Positions 17,376 to 26,863 are shown, counted from the stretch's first letter. The stretch: DNA of 64,000 nucleotides from Thermaurantimonas aggregans (GCF_003851885.1 NZ_BHZE01000014.1:1-64000), one strand, 5' to 3'. Translations and numbers: made by a program. Notes: a model not told the origin generated them from the letters alone.

Positions 17376-17820
17376 GTTGATGATTAAAGAAGTGTATCGA
17401 TTTTCAGAACTATCAGCCGCAAAATTGTACGAAATACTCAGGATACGAAACGAAATTTTTGTGGTCGAACAACAATCGGTATACAACGATACCGACGGCC
17501 ACGACCTGAAGGCACTGCATTACACCTATTGGCAAGAGGGCGAATTAATTGCTTACAGCCGCATTTTACCGCGTTATACGGTCTATCCACTTGCCAGCAT
17601 CGGTCGGGTGTGCGTGCGGAAGCCTCATCGCGGCCAGGGCTTTGGCCGTACGTTATTTTCCGAATCCTTAGAAATTTTAGAAAGCACCTTTGGGAAGCAG
17701 CCTATTAAAATCCAAGCCCAACTCTACCTGAAGACTTTTTACGAGAGCTTTGGCTTCAGAAGCATTACTGACGCCTACGACGATTGCGGAATTTTACACG
17801 TCGATATGGTGAAAGATTGA
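17374..17820 (+). CDS. GNAT N-acetyltransferase, ElaA-like
   Basis: A 148-residue single GNAT domain. RNEIFVVEQQSVYNDTDGHD near residues 25-45 is typical of the ElaA family, GRVCVRKPHRGQGFGRTLF (~75-93) is the acetyl-CoA-binding motif A, and YESFGF is motif B. Substrate unknown. The start is the ATG at 17374 or, equally possible, at 17380. The first shares bases with the dtd start on the other strand, leaving no room for a conventional promoter between the coding regions; transcription must begin inside dtd. A terminator follows. Confidence 0.88.
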   Translation: MLMIKEVYRFSELSAAKLYEILRIRNEIFVVEQQSVYNDTDGHDLKALHYTYWQEGELIAYSRILPRYTVYPLASIGRVCVRKPHRGQGFGRTLFSESLEILESTFGKQPIKIQAQLYLKTFYESFGFRSITDAYDDCGILHVDMVKD

Positions 17821-17844
17821 GTAGTGTTTCATCATCAAATGAAA

Positions 17845-17880
17845 AAGCTGGAACTCATTGTATCAGTTCCGGCTTTTTTT
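17845..17880 (+). terminator. Intrinsic terminator after the acetyltransferase gene
   Basis: Arms AAGCTGGAACT (17845-17855) and AGTTCCGGCTT (17864-17874) with one G-T pair, followed by a run of Ts. Confidence 0.88.
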
Positions 17881-17929
17881 AAAAACAACTAAAAAACAAA
17901 ACCTTGTGCCGAATTGGAGGGAGCAAAGA

Positions 17930-18232
17930 TTAAATCTTAGCCTTCAATGAATCCCAGGGGCCGCCGTTGTATGCTTCAATGCCATTGGCTTTTAAGATGT
18001 TAGCAGCTGCACCACTGCGCGCACCACTGCGGCAGCAGGTAATTACGGGCTTGCGGGCTATTTTCAGTTCGTTTACGTATTTTGAGATTTGGTCGAGGGG
18101 TATATTGCGAGAGCCCTTAATGTGGCCAGAGGCGTATTCAGCCGGGGTGCGAACGTCGATGATGATGGCGCCTTTTTCTTTAAGAGCTTTAAAATCAACC
18201 TTTTTTCTGAAAATTAAATCAAAAAATCCCAT
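17930..18232 (-). CDS. Single-domain rhodanese-like protein
   Basis: A 100-residue protein. IIDVRTPAEYASGHIKGSRNIPL is the rhodanese N-terminal signature, and the active-site loop CCRSGARS carries the predicted catalytic Cys67. These proteins carry persulfide sulfur; the acceptor here is unknown. I chose the ATG at 18232 rather than the TTG two codons upstream. It is monocistronic and divergent from the transaldolase gene. Confidence 0.92.
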   Translation of the reverse strand: MGFFDLIFRKKVDFKALKEKGAIIIDVRTPAEYASGHIKGSRNIPLDQISKYVNELKIARKPVITCCRSGARSGAAANILKANGIEAYNGGPWDSLKAKI

Positions 18233-18333
18233 GAGCAAAAATTTTTAGCAAAATTCCATGCAGCGCTGCAGGCCAATACGTGACAGAAGTTACTACCTTG
18301 CAATTCGCTACCGTAAAAATACCACCTTTTCAA

Positions 18334-18341
18334 TACCTTTG
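18334..18341 (+). promoter_or_regulatory. Putative transaldolase promoter -7 element
   Basis: TACCTTTG, 17 bp before the ATG at 18359. It fits TAnnTTTG. Confidence 0.5.
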
Positions 18342-18358
18342 GCTTCTAAAATAGGCAT

Positions 18359-19015
18359 ATGAAATTTTTTATAGACACTGCTAACATTGATCAAATCAAA
18401 CAAGCTCAATCCCTTGGCATTCTCGATGGAGTAACTACCAATCCCAGCCTGATGGCCAAAGAAGGTATAAAAGGTGAAGCAAACATTCGCAATCACTACA
18501 AAAAGATTTGCGAAATTGTGAATGGCCCGGTAAGTGCTGAGGTCATTTCTACCGATTTCGAAGGCATTGTGCGCGAAGGAGAGTCTTTGGCTGAAATTGA
18601 CCCTAACATCGTAATTAAGGTTCCGATGATTCCCGACGGGGTTCGCGCCATCAAGTATTTTTCAGAAAAGGGATTAAAAACCAACTGTACCCTTGTATTC
18701 TCTGCCGGACAGGCCTTGCTTGCAGCCAAAGCTGGTGCCACTTACGTATCGCCGTTCATAGGCCGTCTCGACGATGTGTCTTACGATGGAATGGAACTCA
18801 TCCATCAGATACGAATGATTTACGACAACTACGGGTATGAGACACTCATTCTGGCAGCATCTGTTCGGCATACGCTGCACATCATCAAGTGTGCTGAAGC
18901 AGGTGCCGATGTGATGACGGGTCCGCTTAGCTCCATCATGGGTCTTTTCAATCATCCGCTGACAGATATTGGATTAAAAAAGTTTTTAGAAGACTTTCAA
19001 AAATCACAACAATAA
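18359..19015 (+). CDS. Transaldolase / fructose-6-phosphate aldolase-like
   Basis: A 218-residue short transaldolase (TalC/FSA subfamily). [19 protein letters not shown] and the Schiff-base Lys87 in IVIKVPM are present, along with [26 protein letters not shown]. Members of this size act either as pentose-phosphate transaldolase or as F6P aldolase; the sequence alone does not let me decide. It is monocistronic, with its own promoter element and two terminators downstream. Confidence 0.93.
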   Translation: MKFFIDTANIDQIKQAQSLGILDGVTTNPSLMAKEGIKGEANIRNHYKKICEIVNGPVSAEVISTDFEGIVREGESLAEIDPNIVIKVPMIPDGVRAIKYFSEKGLKTNCTLVFSAGQALLAAKAGATYVSPFIGRLDDVSYDGMELIHQIRMIYDNYGYETLILAASVRHTLHIIKCAEAGADVMTGPLSSIMGLFNHPLTDIGLKKFLEDFQKSQQ

Positions 19016-19017
19016 AC

Positions 19018-19050
19018 GAAGGTAAGGCATACCTTCTTTTTTTCTTTTTT
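19018..19050 (+). terminator. Intrinsic terminator after the transaldolase gene (first)
   Basis: GAAGGTA (19018-19024) pairs with the ATACCTTC run ending at 19036, and a long T-rich tract follows. Confidence 0.7.
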
Positions 19051-19082
19051 TTACAACCCTATTTAGTAAGATTAAATTTCTT

Positions 19083-19133
19083 AAAACCGGATGTTTGCGA
19101 GCACAGATGCCTAAAAGAACATCCGGTTTTTTT
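19083..19133 (+). terminator. Second tandem terminator hairpin
   Basis: Perfect 13-bp arms AAAACCGGATGTT (19083-19095) and AACATCCGGTTTT (19118-19130), then more Ts. The 22-base loop is long. The rest of this 394-bp gap (19134-19409) is AT-rich with no gene that I can see; a TATTTTTG match at 19357-19364 could be a promoter for the next gene. Confidence 0.75.
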
Positions 19134-19409
19134 ATTTTAAAAAAATTGGCTTTTAAAGAGTTGATTGACAAAGTTTTATAGAATTTAAAATACATACACT
19201 AAACTAGTAAAAACTTCTTCTGGAGGTTATAATTGAAGATCGAAAATTGGATGGAAGTTTTTTACATAATTGATTTGAGAAATGCAGCTATTTGACCAAC
19301 AATAAGAATTGACTTTTTACCCACAAATACCTGTTCAAATTGACCTCTTTCATTCATATTTTTGAGAGACTATACTTTTTTTGATTGAAGTAACCCCCCG
19401 AATAAACAC

Positions 19410-21314
19410 ATGAGCACAAACCCCATTGCTGAGCGCATTTTTCAGTTTCTCAAAAAACATCCTCCATACGACAAGCTTACTGAAGAAGATTTAGAAAAAC
19501 TTTGTAAATCCTCTTCCCTGATTCATTATTCTGATGGAGATGTTATTTTTAAAGCAGGTGACCCCATACAGCCACATGTATTTGTGGTATTTAAAGGCTT
19601 GGTGCACCTAAAATGGCCAAACAGTCAGGAGGTCTTTGACTCGGCTGAGCCAGGCGATACCTTTGGCATACGGGCGGCTTTTAGTGGGAATCCCTACGTG
19701 CTCACTGCCGAAACGGCGAAAGAAAGCCTCGTACTGACGCTAGATTTGATATTTTTTCGCCATTTATTGAATTCCAATGCGAGATTCTCCTCTTTTTTTG
19801 CTTCAGGTTTGGCAAGCGGAACCATCCCTCAAAATCATCATTGGGATAATCTGCACAAAGGCAATACCGACGCTGCTGACGAAGGCAGCACCTTGGATGA
19901 AATACTCAAGAATCATCGCACTCCGGTAGTGAGCCGTTCAGACGACTTGCTGCCGTCCATAGCTCAGCTCATGATCGATAACAATGTGGGCAGTGTGGTA
20001 ATCATCGATGAGAATCAACGCCCCAAAGGCATTGTAACGGATAAAGACATCCGGAGGATAGTGGCTAAAAAGTTTGATCCCACTGCGCTTAAGGCTTCTG
20101 ATGTAATGTCGAGTCCGGTCATCACCATCTCAAACAAACTCCTTTGGTCTGATGCTTATATAAAAATGGCAGAACACGGCATTCGACATTTAGTGCTGAC
20201 TGCCGACGGTACTGACCAGACCTCAGTGATGGCTGTGCTTTCAGAACACGACCTCTTGCGACGCAACAGTGCACAAATGCTTTCAGTGCTTAAAAAACTC
20301 AAAACGGCTCAAGAAATCGCTGCTTTAGCCGCTACTCGCCAAGAAGCTGAAAAGCGCATCAGCAATTTGCTCAACAACGATTTGCCCATCGAGAAAATTA
20401 CCATCCTAGCCAACCGCGTCAATGATCTTACAGTACAACGAGCTATTTCTTTGGCTATAAACGATTTGCGCGAAGATTTGGAATATCCGCTCTCCGACAA
20501 CTGGTGCTGGCTTGCGCTTGGCAGCTATGGACGACAGGAGCAAATTATTCGCACCGATCAAGACAACGCCCTTATTTTTACAGGAAGTGATCACTTTAGA
20601 AAGCTCTTCTTGAAACTAGCTAACCAGGTGAATACCTACCTGGCCGAATGCGGCTATGAAAAATGCCCGGCCGAGGTAATGGCTTCAAATCCGAAATGGT
20701 GTCTTACAGTAGAAGAATGGAAAAAAACCTTTTCACACTGGATCCATGAGCCCGATCCCAAAGCTGTGATGCACACCACCATCTTCTTTGACTTTAGACC
20801 TGTGTTTGGCAACGATACCTTAGCCAGCGACCTTGCCCGGTACATTTCATCTGAAATTGATACAAATAAAAAATTTCTGACATATTTGGCAGCCAATGCA
20901 TTGGCATCTCCGCCGGCATTTAATTTTTTTAAGTCGCTCGCAGTAGAAGACTCAGGAGAGCATAAAGGAATGTTTGACTTAAAAGCCAAAGCTTTAGCAC
21001 CTTATGCCGATTGTGCAAGACTCTTTGCCATTTATCACAAAATTTGGGGAGTGACCGATACAGTATCGCGCTATCAATCCGTTGCAACCCTTGAGCCTCA
21101 CTACACCGATTTATTGCGAGATGCCGCCAAAGCGTATCAATGGCTAACGAAAATACGCGTGAAAAATGCCCTTGCTAATGGCAGGGGAGGGCGCTGGCTT
21201 CCCAAAGATTTCCTATCGCCTCTCGAACGGCAAATTCTTAAAAAAGCCTTGATGCCTTTGCAAGAGCTCAAATCGATCGCTGAAACCAGATTTCAAACCC
21301 ACTTTGTACAGTGA
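19410..21314 (+). CDS. cNMP-binding / CBS / DUF294 nucleotidyltransferase-like protein
   Basis: A 634-residue multidomain protein. Residues ~10-135 are a cyclic-nucleotide-binding (CRP-type) sensor (FKAGDPIQPHVFVVFKGLVH). Residues ~165-290 are two CBS repeats (NNVGSVVIIDENQRPKGIVT). Residues ~330-480 are a DUF294 putative nucleotidyltransferase with GSYGRQEQ (~370) and TDQDNALIF, like the GlnD/GlnE catalytic core, and a DUF294 C-terminal domain follows. It is probably a nucleotide-sensing regulator that modifies a target protein. Its stop overlaps the exonuclease GTG start, a pairing seen in other bacteria. Confidence 0.88.
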   Translation: MSTNPIAERIFQFLKKHPPYDKLTEEDLEKLCKSSSLIHYSDGDVIFKAGDPIQPHVFVVFKGLVHLKWPNSQEVFDSAEPGDTFGIRAAFSGNPYVLTAETAKESLVLTLDLIFFRHLLNSNARFSSFFASGLASGTIPQNHHWDNLHKGNTDAADEGSTLDEILKNHRTPVVSRSDDLLPSIAQLMIDNNVGSVVIIDENQRPKGIVTDKDIRRIVAKKFDPTALKASDVMSSPVITISNKLLWSDAYIKMAEHGIRHLVLTADGTDQTSVMAVLSEHDLLRRNSAQMLSVLKKLKTAQEIAALAATRQEAEKRISNLLNNDLPIEKITILANRVNDLTVQRAISLAINDLREDLEYPLSDNWCWLALGSYGRQEQIIRTDQDNALIFTGSDHFRKLFLKLANQVNTYLAECGYEKCPAEVMASNPKWCLTVEEWKKTFSHWIHEPDPKAVMHTTIFFDFRPVFGNDTLASDLARYISSEIDTNKKFLTYLAANALASPPAFNFFKSLAVEDSGEHKGMFDLKAKALAPYADCARLFAIYHKIWGVTDTVSRYQSVATLEPHYTDLLRDAAKAYQWLTKIRVKNALANGRGGRWLPKDFLSPLERQILKKALMPLQELKSIAETRFQTHFVQ

Positions 21315-21946
21315 TATTGAAAGTACTCTCAAAACTTTTTAACCTACATCTCAAGAGGTTGACTATTGATCCTGCTGAGTTTCAGGCGGAATTTTTTTGG
21401 TGTTTGGATTTAGAAACAACCGGCTTAAACGCGCGCAGAGATTACATTGTAGAGGCAGCACTCATTTCGATAAACAGTAATAAAATCAGCATTAGCGAAG
21501 CGAAAAATTATAAAATACACACACCTGCCTACAGTAAGGAAGCTGCTCAAGTACACGGCGTATTGCGATCTGAAGGGAATCTCTCAGAGCCCGATGCTCT
21601 TAGAGAAATTTCAGACCTAATCAGAAATCAATGGCTGGTGGGGCATCACATTTCTTTTGATTACGAAATGCTACATGCGCGCTGCCAGGCCTACGCCATC
21701 GATTTTTTACCTAAAGGATTGATTGATACACAACTCCTTGCCATCAAGGCAGATACGGGCTCAACACACCTTAGCGAATTGATTGCGAAAAAGTATTCAC
21801 TTGATGCGCTCTGCAAGCGTTTTGACGTGCAACTTGAAGATGCTCATACAGCAGCTGGCGACGCACTGGCCACAGCTATTCTCTTTCTTAAGCTTTTAAA
21901 ATTGTATCAGAGCAAAAAAATGCTTATGCCTGTGATGATACCGTGA
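21311..21946 (+). CDS. DnaQ-like 3'-5' exonuclease (DEDDh)
   Basis: A 211-residue protein with the DEDDh exonuclease fold: ExoI D33-L-E35 in CLDLETTGL, ExoII HHISFDYEML and ExoIII HTAAGDA with the terminal His-Asp pair. It resembles the epsilon subunit/PolC exonuclease family, but it is not next to a polymerase. The start is a GTG whose sequence GTGA overlaps the stop of the DUF294 protein gene, so translation is coupled. Confidence 0.9.
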   Translation: MILKVLSKLFNLHLKRLTIDPAEFQAEFFWCLDLETTGLNARRDYIVEAALISINSNKISISEAKNYKIHTPAYSKEAAQVHGVLRSEGNLSEPDALREISDLIRNQWLVGHHISFDYEMLHARCQAYAIDFLPKGLIDTQLLAIKADTGSTHLSELIAKKYSLDALCKRFDVQLEDAHTAAGDALATAILFLKLLKLYQSKKMLMPVMIP

Positions 21947-21956
21947 TGAAATAGGG

Positions 21957-22955
21957 TTATTTCAAGACAAAAACTCCGATAAGTCCTTTGCCAGTTTCAC
22001 GAATTTGGGCATATTCGAGCAGGTCGATGATGGCTCTGCTTGCTTCTTGCTTGCCAAGCTTATTGGCCATGATTTTTTGAATATCTGCCGTGGTGTATTC
22101 TCCTATCTGGACAGGCAAAAAGTGGTAATCGCCCTCCGGTAAAACGGAATTATTCAATCCCTGAAAAGAAGCTTTTTGTTCCAACGGAAAACCAACGTGA
22201 GCCTCGAGGGAATTTTCAGATTGTGAAGCTATGTAAATCACCAAATTTCCAAAAGGTTGTATGCCTTTATCGTTGAGTTTTTTTTCAATATCTCCACTAA
22301 TTTTCAAGGCATCTTCTAAAATGTTTTCAAAGGATGTATTGATCGGTTTATAAACAAAATATCGGGGTTGAAAACTGACGTCTTGCAGATATATGTTTCT
22401 GTAGGGATTTTTTTCGGCAAAATGCTGTTCGGCAAGTTGTTTTAGCTGAACTAATCCCTCATCGTAATCTTTACCAATGGCTTCTTCAAAATTTGAAAAG
22501 AGCAGCATCAGGTTAAAGGGACGGGGAATTTTTCCGGAGAAGCCCCAGGTTACAGCCACTACATTTTCAAATCGGGTATCAATAGCCAGCCACGAGCGAT
22601 TTTTTGTTTCAAAAGGTTGTTTAAATCGCACTTCAATGTCCACCCGATCAGGGCGAATGCTAAGGATTTCTTGTTCGCCTTCGCCTACCTGGTCATTGCC
22701 CTTCCAACGGTGCAAGCTACCCGGTGCACCATCTGTACCTTCAAACGATTCTACCAGCTTTGGGTCGCGCTTGTGCCAGGGCGACCATTTGCGCATTTCT
22801 TTCAAATTCGATATGAGCGGAAATACAGTTTCATAATCGGCATTGATCTCTACCGCGCGTTCTACGGTATATTCAGACTTTACGGCGAAGGAAACGCCAT
22901 AAATCACTACAATTGTCAGTATGATGAAATAAAGAACAAAGCGTGCGATTTTCAC
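21957..22955 (-). CDS. SRPBCC family protein with GyrI-like C-terminal domain
   Basis: A 332-residue protein. Residues ~5-25 are a membrane anchor. Residues ~33-175 form an SRPBCC (START-like) domain (EINADYETVFPLISNLKEMRKWSPW). The remainder (~185-332) resembles the GyrI-like/effector-binding fold (FVYKPINTSF ... GDYHFLPVQIGEY). Ligand unknown; probably binds hydrophobic small molecules. It lies just downstream of the CRISPR island on the same strand, with its own promoter element, and marks the backbone boundary. Confidence 0.82.
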   Translation of the reverse strand: MKIARFVLYFIILTIVVIYGVSFAVKSEYTVERAVEINADYETVFPLISNLKEMRKWSPWHKRDPKLVESFEGTDGAPGSLHRWKGNDQVGEGEQEILSIRPDRVDIEVRFKQPFETKNRSWLAIDTRFENVVAVTWGFSGKIPRPFNLMLLFSNFEEAIGKDYDEGLVQLKQLAEQHFAEKNPYRNIYLQDVSFQPRYFVYKPINTSFENILEDALKISGDIEKKLNDKGIQPFGNLVIYIASQSENSLEAHVGFPLEQKASFQGLNNSVLPEGDYHFLPVQIGEYTTADIQKIMANKLGKQEASRAIIDLLEYAQIRETGKGLIGVFVLK

Positions 22956-22978
22956 TGTAAGTAATTTTTCTAGCCCGC

Positions 22979-22986
22979 CAAAATTA
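22979..22986 (-). promoter_or_regulatory. Putative promoter -7 element of the SRPBCC gene
   Basis: TAATTTTG on the minus strand, 23 bp upstream of the ATG at 22955. A TTTG lies 16 bp further upstream as a possible, short-spaced -33 box. Confidence 0.5.
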
Positions 22987-23031
22987 TTAAGGATGTAGTA
23001 AACAAAGTCTAAGCGGCAAAGTAAGTTTAAA

Positions 23032-24522
23032 TTAAACTTCTCTTACAAAGGACACTTCAGTTACTTTGCCGTACTGCATCCTCGTAACTTTTACTTTATA
23101 CAGTTTTCCCAGAACAGCGCTGGCATAGCCATTCATATCAGCTTCTACAGTATTTGGTTCCTTCAAAAATACTTTTACACGCGATTTTCTGCCAATTGGG
23201 GAGCTAATACACTCTGCTATTAATTCAGTATTTAGCTTAATCTCATTACCCGTAAAGAATGGATTTAAAGAGGGTTTTTCGGGTTCGTTTCTAGGTTGTG
23301 TTTCGTCTTGAGGAATAGTAATGATTTCTTTTTTCTCAAAAGCTTTTTTTAGTTGATGGTCTAATGCGTGGTAGTATTCTGATTTTTCAATGGGCGTTAA
23401 TTTTATGTATCCCAGAGGCTTACCATCTGCAGTAATTCTTCTAGACTTTGGAAAAGGAAGCGAGTTATTATTAGTATTTCGATCAGTAATCCTTCTCACG
23501 TAAAGCGCTAGCTCTTCCTGGTCTGAGATAGATAGTAAATCTTCTTGCCAACCTCCGGTCATGTTTAAATAACCTGTTTGACCAGAAATTCTTAAAACAA
23601 ATGAATTTTTATCATAAAAAGATTCTTCGATTTTTTCAATGCTTTCTTGGTTATAATGATCAGTTTTGTCAAAAAACAACTCCTTATCCTTCTCAAAAAG
23701 TTTCTTAGTACGGTCCTTAGATATATTTAGTAACGATAGTAATTCCTCATTTTTATTCCGATCGATATTGTTTTCAACTTTATTTCTTTCAAACAGATTC
23801 TCATTCCACTTCATTTGAATGTAGAACTCTGTTTCCTCCGGTATGCATTCCAAAAAGGTTCTTAGGTCATCTCGTTTACTGAGGTTATCATCCTTTACTT
23901 CAACAGATAGAGTTTTCACAATGATAGATCTCTCAGCGTAACCATCAGAAATCAATAAGAAACGGAAAAAATCATGAGTAGCATAGTCGTTATTATTTTT
24001 AAATATTTTTTTATTGAAATTTCTGTCAGAATACTTTGGTTTATTATTATTTTTTAAGATATTAAAAGAATTCAGATTTAATCCACCTGTTGAATTGTAG
24101 ATTGATATTAAACTTTCAGAAAAAAAAGCGGTGCGTATAGCTCCTTTAATAGAGCTACCTGGAATCATTAAAAGACCATTACCTGATCGAAGGTGTTTTT
24201 TGATTTCTTCATCCAATCTAATTTCCTCGGTGGGTATTATTGTTTCACTTATGTCTTCTGGTTTAAAATTGGACTTTTTTTGTTTGAGTAAATTTCGCAG
24301 AGTTATTGCTTTTTCTTGTCTTGATTCTAAATTCATCAATGCATTCGACCATTGCTCAATAAATCGCTCGTCTAAATCAAATTTCTTAAACAAGATCTCC
24401 GGCTCAAGTATGGCTACAATTTTTCTTTCCGGAAAGTGCACATAATCAGCGCCAGGCGTTAAGGAAATTCCACTGCCAATAAAAATTGGGCTAAGAGTGG
24501 TAACCTTAAAATATTGAATCAT
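23032..24522 (-). CDS. csm5: Type III-A CRISPR RAMP protein Csm5
   Basis: A 496-residue RAMP protein of the III-A effector. The N-terminus TTLSPIFIGSGISLTPGADY and the glycine-loop motif MIPGSSIKGAIRTAFFSES (~115-135) are typical of Csm5, which caps the crRNA 3' end. It is longer than usual (most are ~350-420). The extra length is a Lys/Asn/Glu/Asp-rich central segment (~150-300). It is the last gene of the csm operon and overlaps csm4 by 4 bp. Confidence 0.9.
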   Translation of the reverse strand: MIQYFKVTTLSPIFIGSGISLTPGADYVHFPERKIVAILEPEILFKKFDLDERFIEQWSNALMNLESRQEKAITLRNLLKQKKSNFKPEDISETIIPTEEIRLDEEIKKHLRSGNGLLMIPGSSIKGAIRTAFFSESLISIYNSTGGLNLNSFNILKNNNKPKYSDRNFNKKIFKNNNDYATHDFFRFLLISDGYAERSIIVKTLSVEVKDDNLSKRDDLRTFLECIPEETEFYIQMKWNENLFERNKVENNIDRNKNEELLSLLNISKDRTKKLFEKDKELFFDKTDHYNQESIEKIEESFYDKNSFVLRISGQTGYLNMTGGWQEDLLSISDQEELALYVRRITDRNTNNNSLPFPKSRRITADGKPLGYIKLTPIEKSEYYHALDHQLKKAFEKKEIITIPQDETQPRNEPEKPSLNPFFTGNEIKLNTELIAECISSPIGRKSRVKVFLKEPNTVEADMNGYASAVLGKLYKVKVTRMQYGKVTEVSFVREV

Positions 24523-25601
24523 AGAATTTCAAATTTGAAATTGGCTGGGAAGAATATTGGTCGTCCATCTCTCCATACCGGATGCATGCGTTCGAATGCA
24601 TCACCGGGTAGTGCCTTTCGCAGGTCTTCGGTATCGGGCTTTAAGTCCACGCATTTACCGATTGGCTTATCATTTGTCGCTAAAAAACTGCCCTCTTCCA
24701 TCATGTAGATGGTTCGCTTTAGTTTGTTTCTGAGCTCTTCTGTGCCCGGGCTGCTGATGTAGCCCCCACGGCGAGTGATTTGGTAAGCAGATTGTTCCAA
24801 ATCAGCAAGTGTCAATTCTTCTCTTGTTGGGCAGTATTTTCCTAAAGCTACATATCCTATTGCACTCTTGGGAAGCTGTATCTCTAAATCCACAATGTCT
24901 TTGCTAGGGTCAAACTCAAACCATCCACCCCCCACAGAGCGATCGCTGCCAATGCCTTCATCAGCGAGCAAACGCAAGGCTGGTACTATCGTCTCATCGA
25001 GGGTTTTATCGTTTCCTTCATACAGAAAATACAATCCTATTTGCGAATGAAAATACCTGCGTCTGAAATAATAAGGGTCTCCTTGTTCGGTATAAATGGG
25101 GCCAATAGAAACGCGCTCGTCATCTGTCTCATACACAGGCTCACCCTCATAGGGTTTGGGATTCAGTTCGATATCCTTGGTAGTTAGAAATTTTTCAAAC
25201 AAGATTTTGTCTGAATCTGACAATTGCAGCTTACCCTCGGAGAGCAATTTTTCGTAGTAACCTTTATCTATCCACTGGATTTTTTTGGCTTTTTTTCGAT
25301 GTGTGATGTCGTCTGACTTGCCCAGATGAATCACACCCGGAAAGATAGGCCGTGGAAAAAACTGAACGTATGAATTTTGATGCTGTAGGAAGTAGAATGC
25401 TGAGGATACTTTAAAGGCATCCAGAAATTCCTTTACATCGCTTACAAGGTCAAGCGACAAGGCACAAGCTGCTAAAGCGCTCTTAATGGCATCGCTGCCC
25501 CAGAATTCTTGCATTTCGTCTTGCACGTCGTTGATCACGCCAATGTGTAGCGGTCCGTGAATGTGCAAGTGAATAGCCTTGTATGTTCTATTTTCGGTCA
25601 T
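24519..25601 (-). CDS. csm4: Type III-A CRISPR RAMP protein Csm4
   Basis: A 360-residue Cas5-like RAMP that holds the crRNA 5' handle next to Cas10. LHIHGPLHIGV near the N-terminus, IKSALAACALSL, RRYFHSQIGLYFLYEG and the LADEGIGSDRSVGGGWFEF glycine-rich segment fit Csm4. It sits between csm3 (39-bp spacer) and csm5 (4-bp overlap) in the standard III-A order. Confidence 0.92.
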   Translation of the reverse strand: MTENRTYKAIHLHIHGPLHIGVINDVQDEMQEFWGSDAIKSALAACALSLDLVSDVKEFLDAFKVSSAFYFLQHQNSYVQFFPRPIFPGVIHLGKSDDITHRKKAKKIQWIDKGYYEKLLSEGKLQLSDSDKILFEKFLTTKDIELNPKPYEGEPVYETDDERVSIGPIYTEQGDPYYFRRRYFHSQIGLYFLYEGNDKTLDETIVPALRLLADEGIGSDRSVGGGWFEFDPSKDIVDLEIQLPKSAIGYVALGKYCPTREELTLADLEQSAYQITRRGGYISSPGTEELRNKLKRTIYMMEEGSFLATNDKPIGKCVDLKPDTEDLRKALPGDAFERMHPVWRDGRPIFFPANFKFEIL

Positions 25602-25640
25602 ACGTTGCTATAATCAAAGGATTTTTTGGCCTGAGATGAA

Positions 25641-26384
25641 TTAAGAAACTGCCTGTGCCCTGAGCGATTCAGGAATTTCGATATCAAAATTTTTCTCGAG
25701 ATGTTTTATGGGATTCTTATAATATTCAGCACTGCGCTCTTTAATGGAGTCAATGGTAATTTTCACCCGACCGCTACCGCGCGAACCTTTACCACCCAAA
25801 TAATCGTCTTCTAAGAGCATCAGTCCACTGAAGATGGTATTTACATATTCTTTTTCGTCGTCTTTTACACCATTAGCTTCTCCTTCAAAAACATTAATTA
25901 CAATTTCAAGGGGAAACTCAGCACCTGCAGGAACGCGTTCGATTTGGCGTGGCATAGCAGCAGATGTGATTCGGTCAATCACCACTTCCATTTTTGTTTC
26001 TGTGTAGGGCATATCTGTATTTTGGAACTTTTCCGGATCATCCAAAATCTCAGCGTCTCTAAAAATTACTCTTGAGGGGCGTGGATTATTTGCTTCAGCT
26101 TTTCCAAAAAGTCGAGCAGAAATATTATTTACATCTGACGATGAAATCCATTTTACATTATTCATATCTGCTCTAACAATCGACCCATCTCTTACGTCAA
26201 TAAGACTTCTTATTTTTCCTTTTAGAGATGACCCTGGAATATAGGGTTTTCCACTGATGGGATTTCGTATCACAATATTATCCGGTGCACCAATGGAAAG
26301 TGGTGAAAATGTGCCACCTATTGTTAAACCACTTAAGGTTTTAATTTTACCGGTGATGATGATTTTTGAACGTAACTTTAACAT
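25641..26384 (-). CDS. csm3: Type III-A CRISPR backbone RAMP and target RNase Csm3
   Basis: A 247-residue Cas7-like subunit that forms the Csm filament and cuts target RNA every 6 nt. LSGLTIGGTFSPLSIGAPDN carries Asp35 at the position of the family's catalytic Asp, so RNase activity is expected. GSSLKGKIRSL (~52-62) and GGKGSRGSGRVKI (~200) are the RAMP glycine motifs. It lies 14 bp after csm2 in the operon. Confidence 0.95.
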   Translation of the reverse strand: MLKLRSKIIITGKIKTLSGLTIGGTFSPLSIGAPDNIVIRNPISGKPYIPGSSLKGKIRSLIDVRDGSIVRADMNNVKWISSSDVNNISARLFGKAEANNPRPSRVIFRDAEILDDPEKFQNTDMPYTETKMEVVIDRITSAAMPRQIERVPAGAEFPLEIVINVFEGEANGVKDDEKEYVNTIFSGLMLLEDDYLGGKGSRGSGRVKITIDSIKERSAEYYKNPIKHLEKNFDIEIPESLRAQAVS

Positions 26385-26398
26385 ATTCTTAAATTTTA

Positions 26399-26863
26399 TT
26401 ATTTTCCACCATAATATTTGTGATAAGCCAAGATGGCCTCAATGAGACTTACGAAATTTATAAAGTTTTTTTCTTCGGTTAGATTCACTTGTCTAAATAT
26501 ATTTTTTAAAGCATTATAGAATGTCTTTCCCGCGTTGCTATTACCTTCATTAGTTTTTCGAGCTGCGTTATAAGCAAGTTTTGGCCTTAAGAGTTGGATA
26601 TTTTGTTTATTCTTTTCTACTCCGTTTAATTGAATTCTTTTTAATTCACCGTAAAAATTTCTTAGTTGAGAAGTAGATAACTTTTCTCTTGTCGCGAGGT
26701 GCTCTCCAAATTTTTCACAGAATTTGTCTGCTTCTTTGTCCATTCCATTGGTAATCCATTCAGTTTTAACATTCCATTTCTCAGTCTGTTGATTTACTTC
26801 TTTTTTATTATTCGATTGATCTCTTTTTGGGTTAGGACTGTTTGAAGTGTTATTTGGTGCCAT
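26399..26863 (-). CDS. csm2: Type III-A CRISPR small subunit Csm2
   Basis: A 154-residue mostly helical protein. After an Asn/Ser-rich disordered N-terminus (~1-35), the Csm2 helices follow (LSTSQLRNFYGELKRIQ, LLRPKLAYNAARK, then FVSLIEAILAYHKYYGG). It lines the belly of the Csm complex. I placed the start at the ATG at 26863, 14 bp after the csm1 stop; an upstream GTG (26896) would overlap csm1. Position between csm1 and csm3 supports the call. Confidence 0.9.
   Translation of the reverse strand: MAPNNTSNSPNPKRDQSNNKKEVNQQTEKWNVKTEWITNGMDKEADKFCEKFGEHLATREKLSTSQLRNFYGELKRIQLNGVEKNKQNIQLLRPKLAYNAARKTNEGNSNAGKTFYNALKNIFRQVNLTEEKNFINFVSLIEAILAYHKYYGGK

Noticed and set aside
17376-17486. Longer N-terminus for dtd
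   Set aside because: It runs through the acetyltransferase gene; the family starts at MRIVIQRVS.
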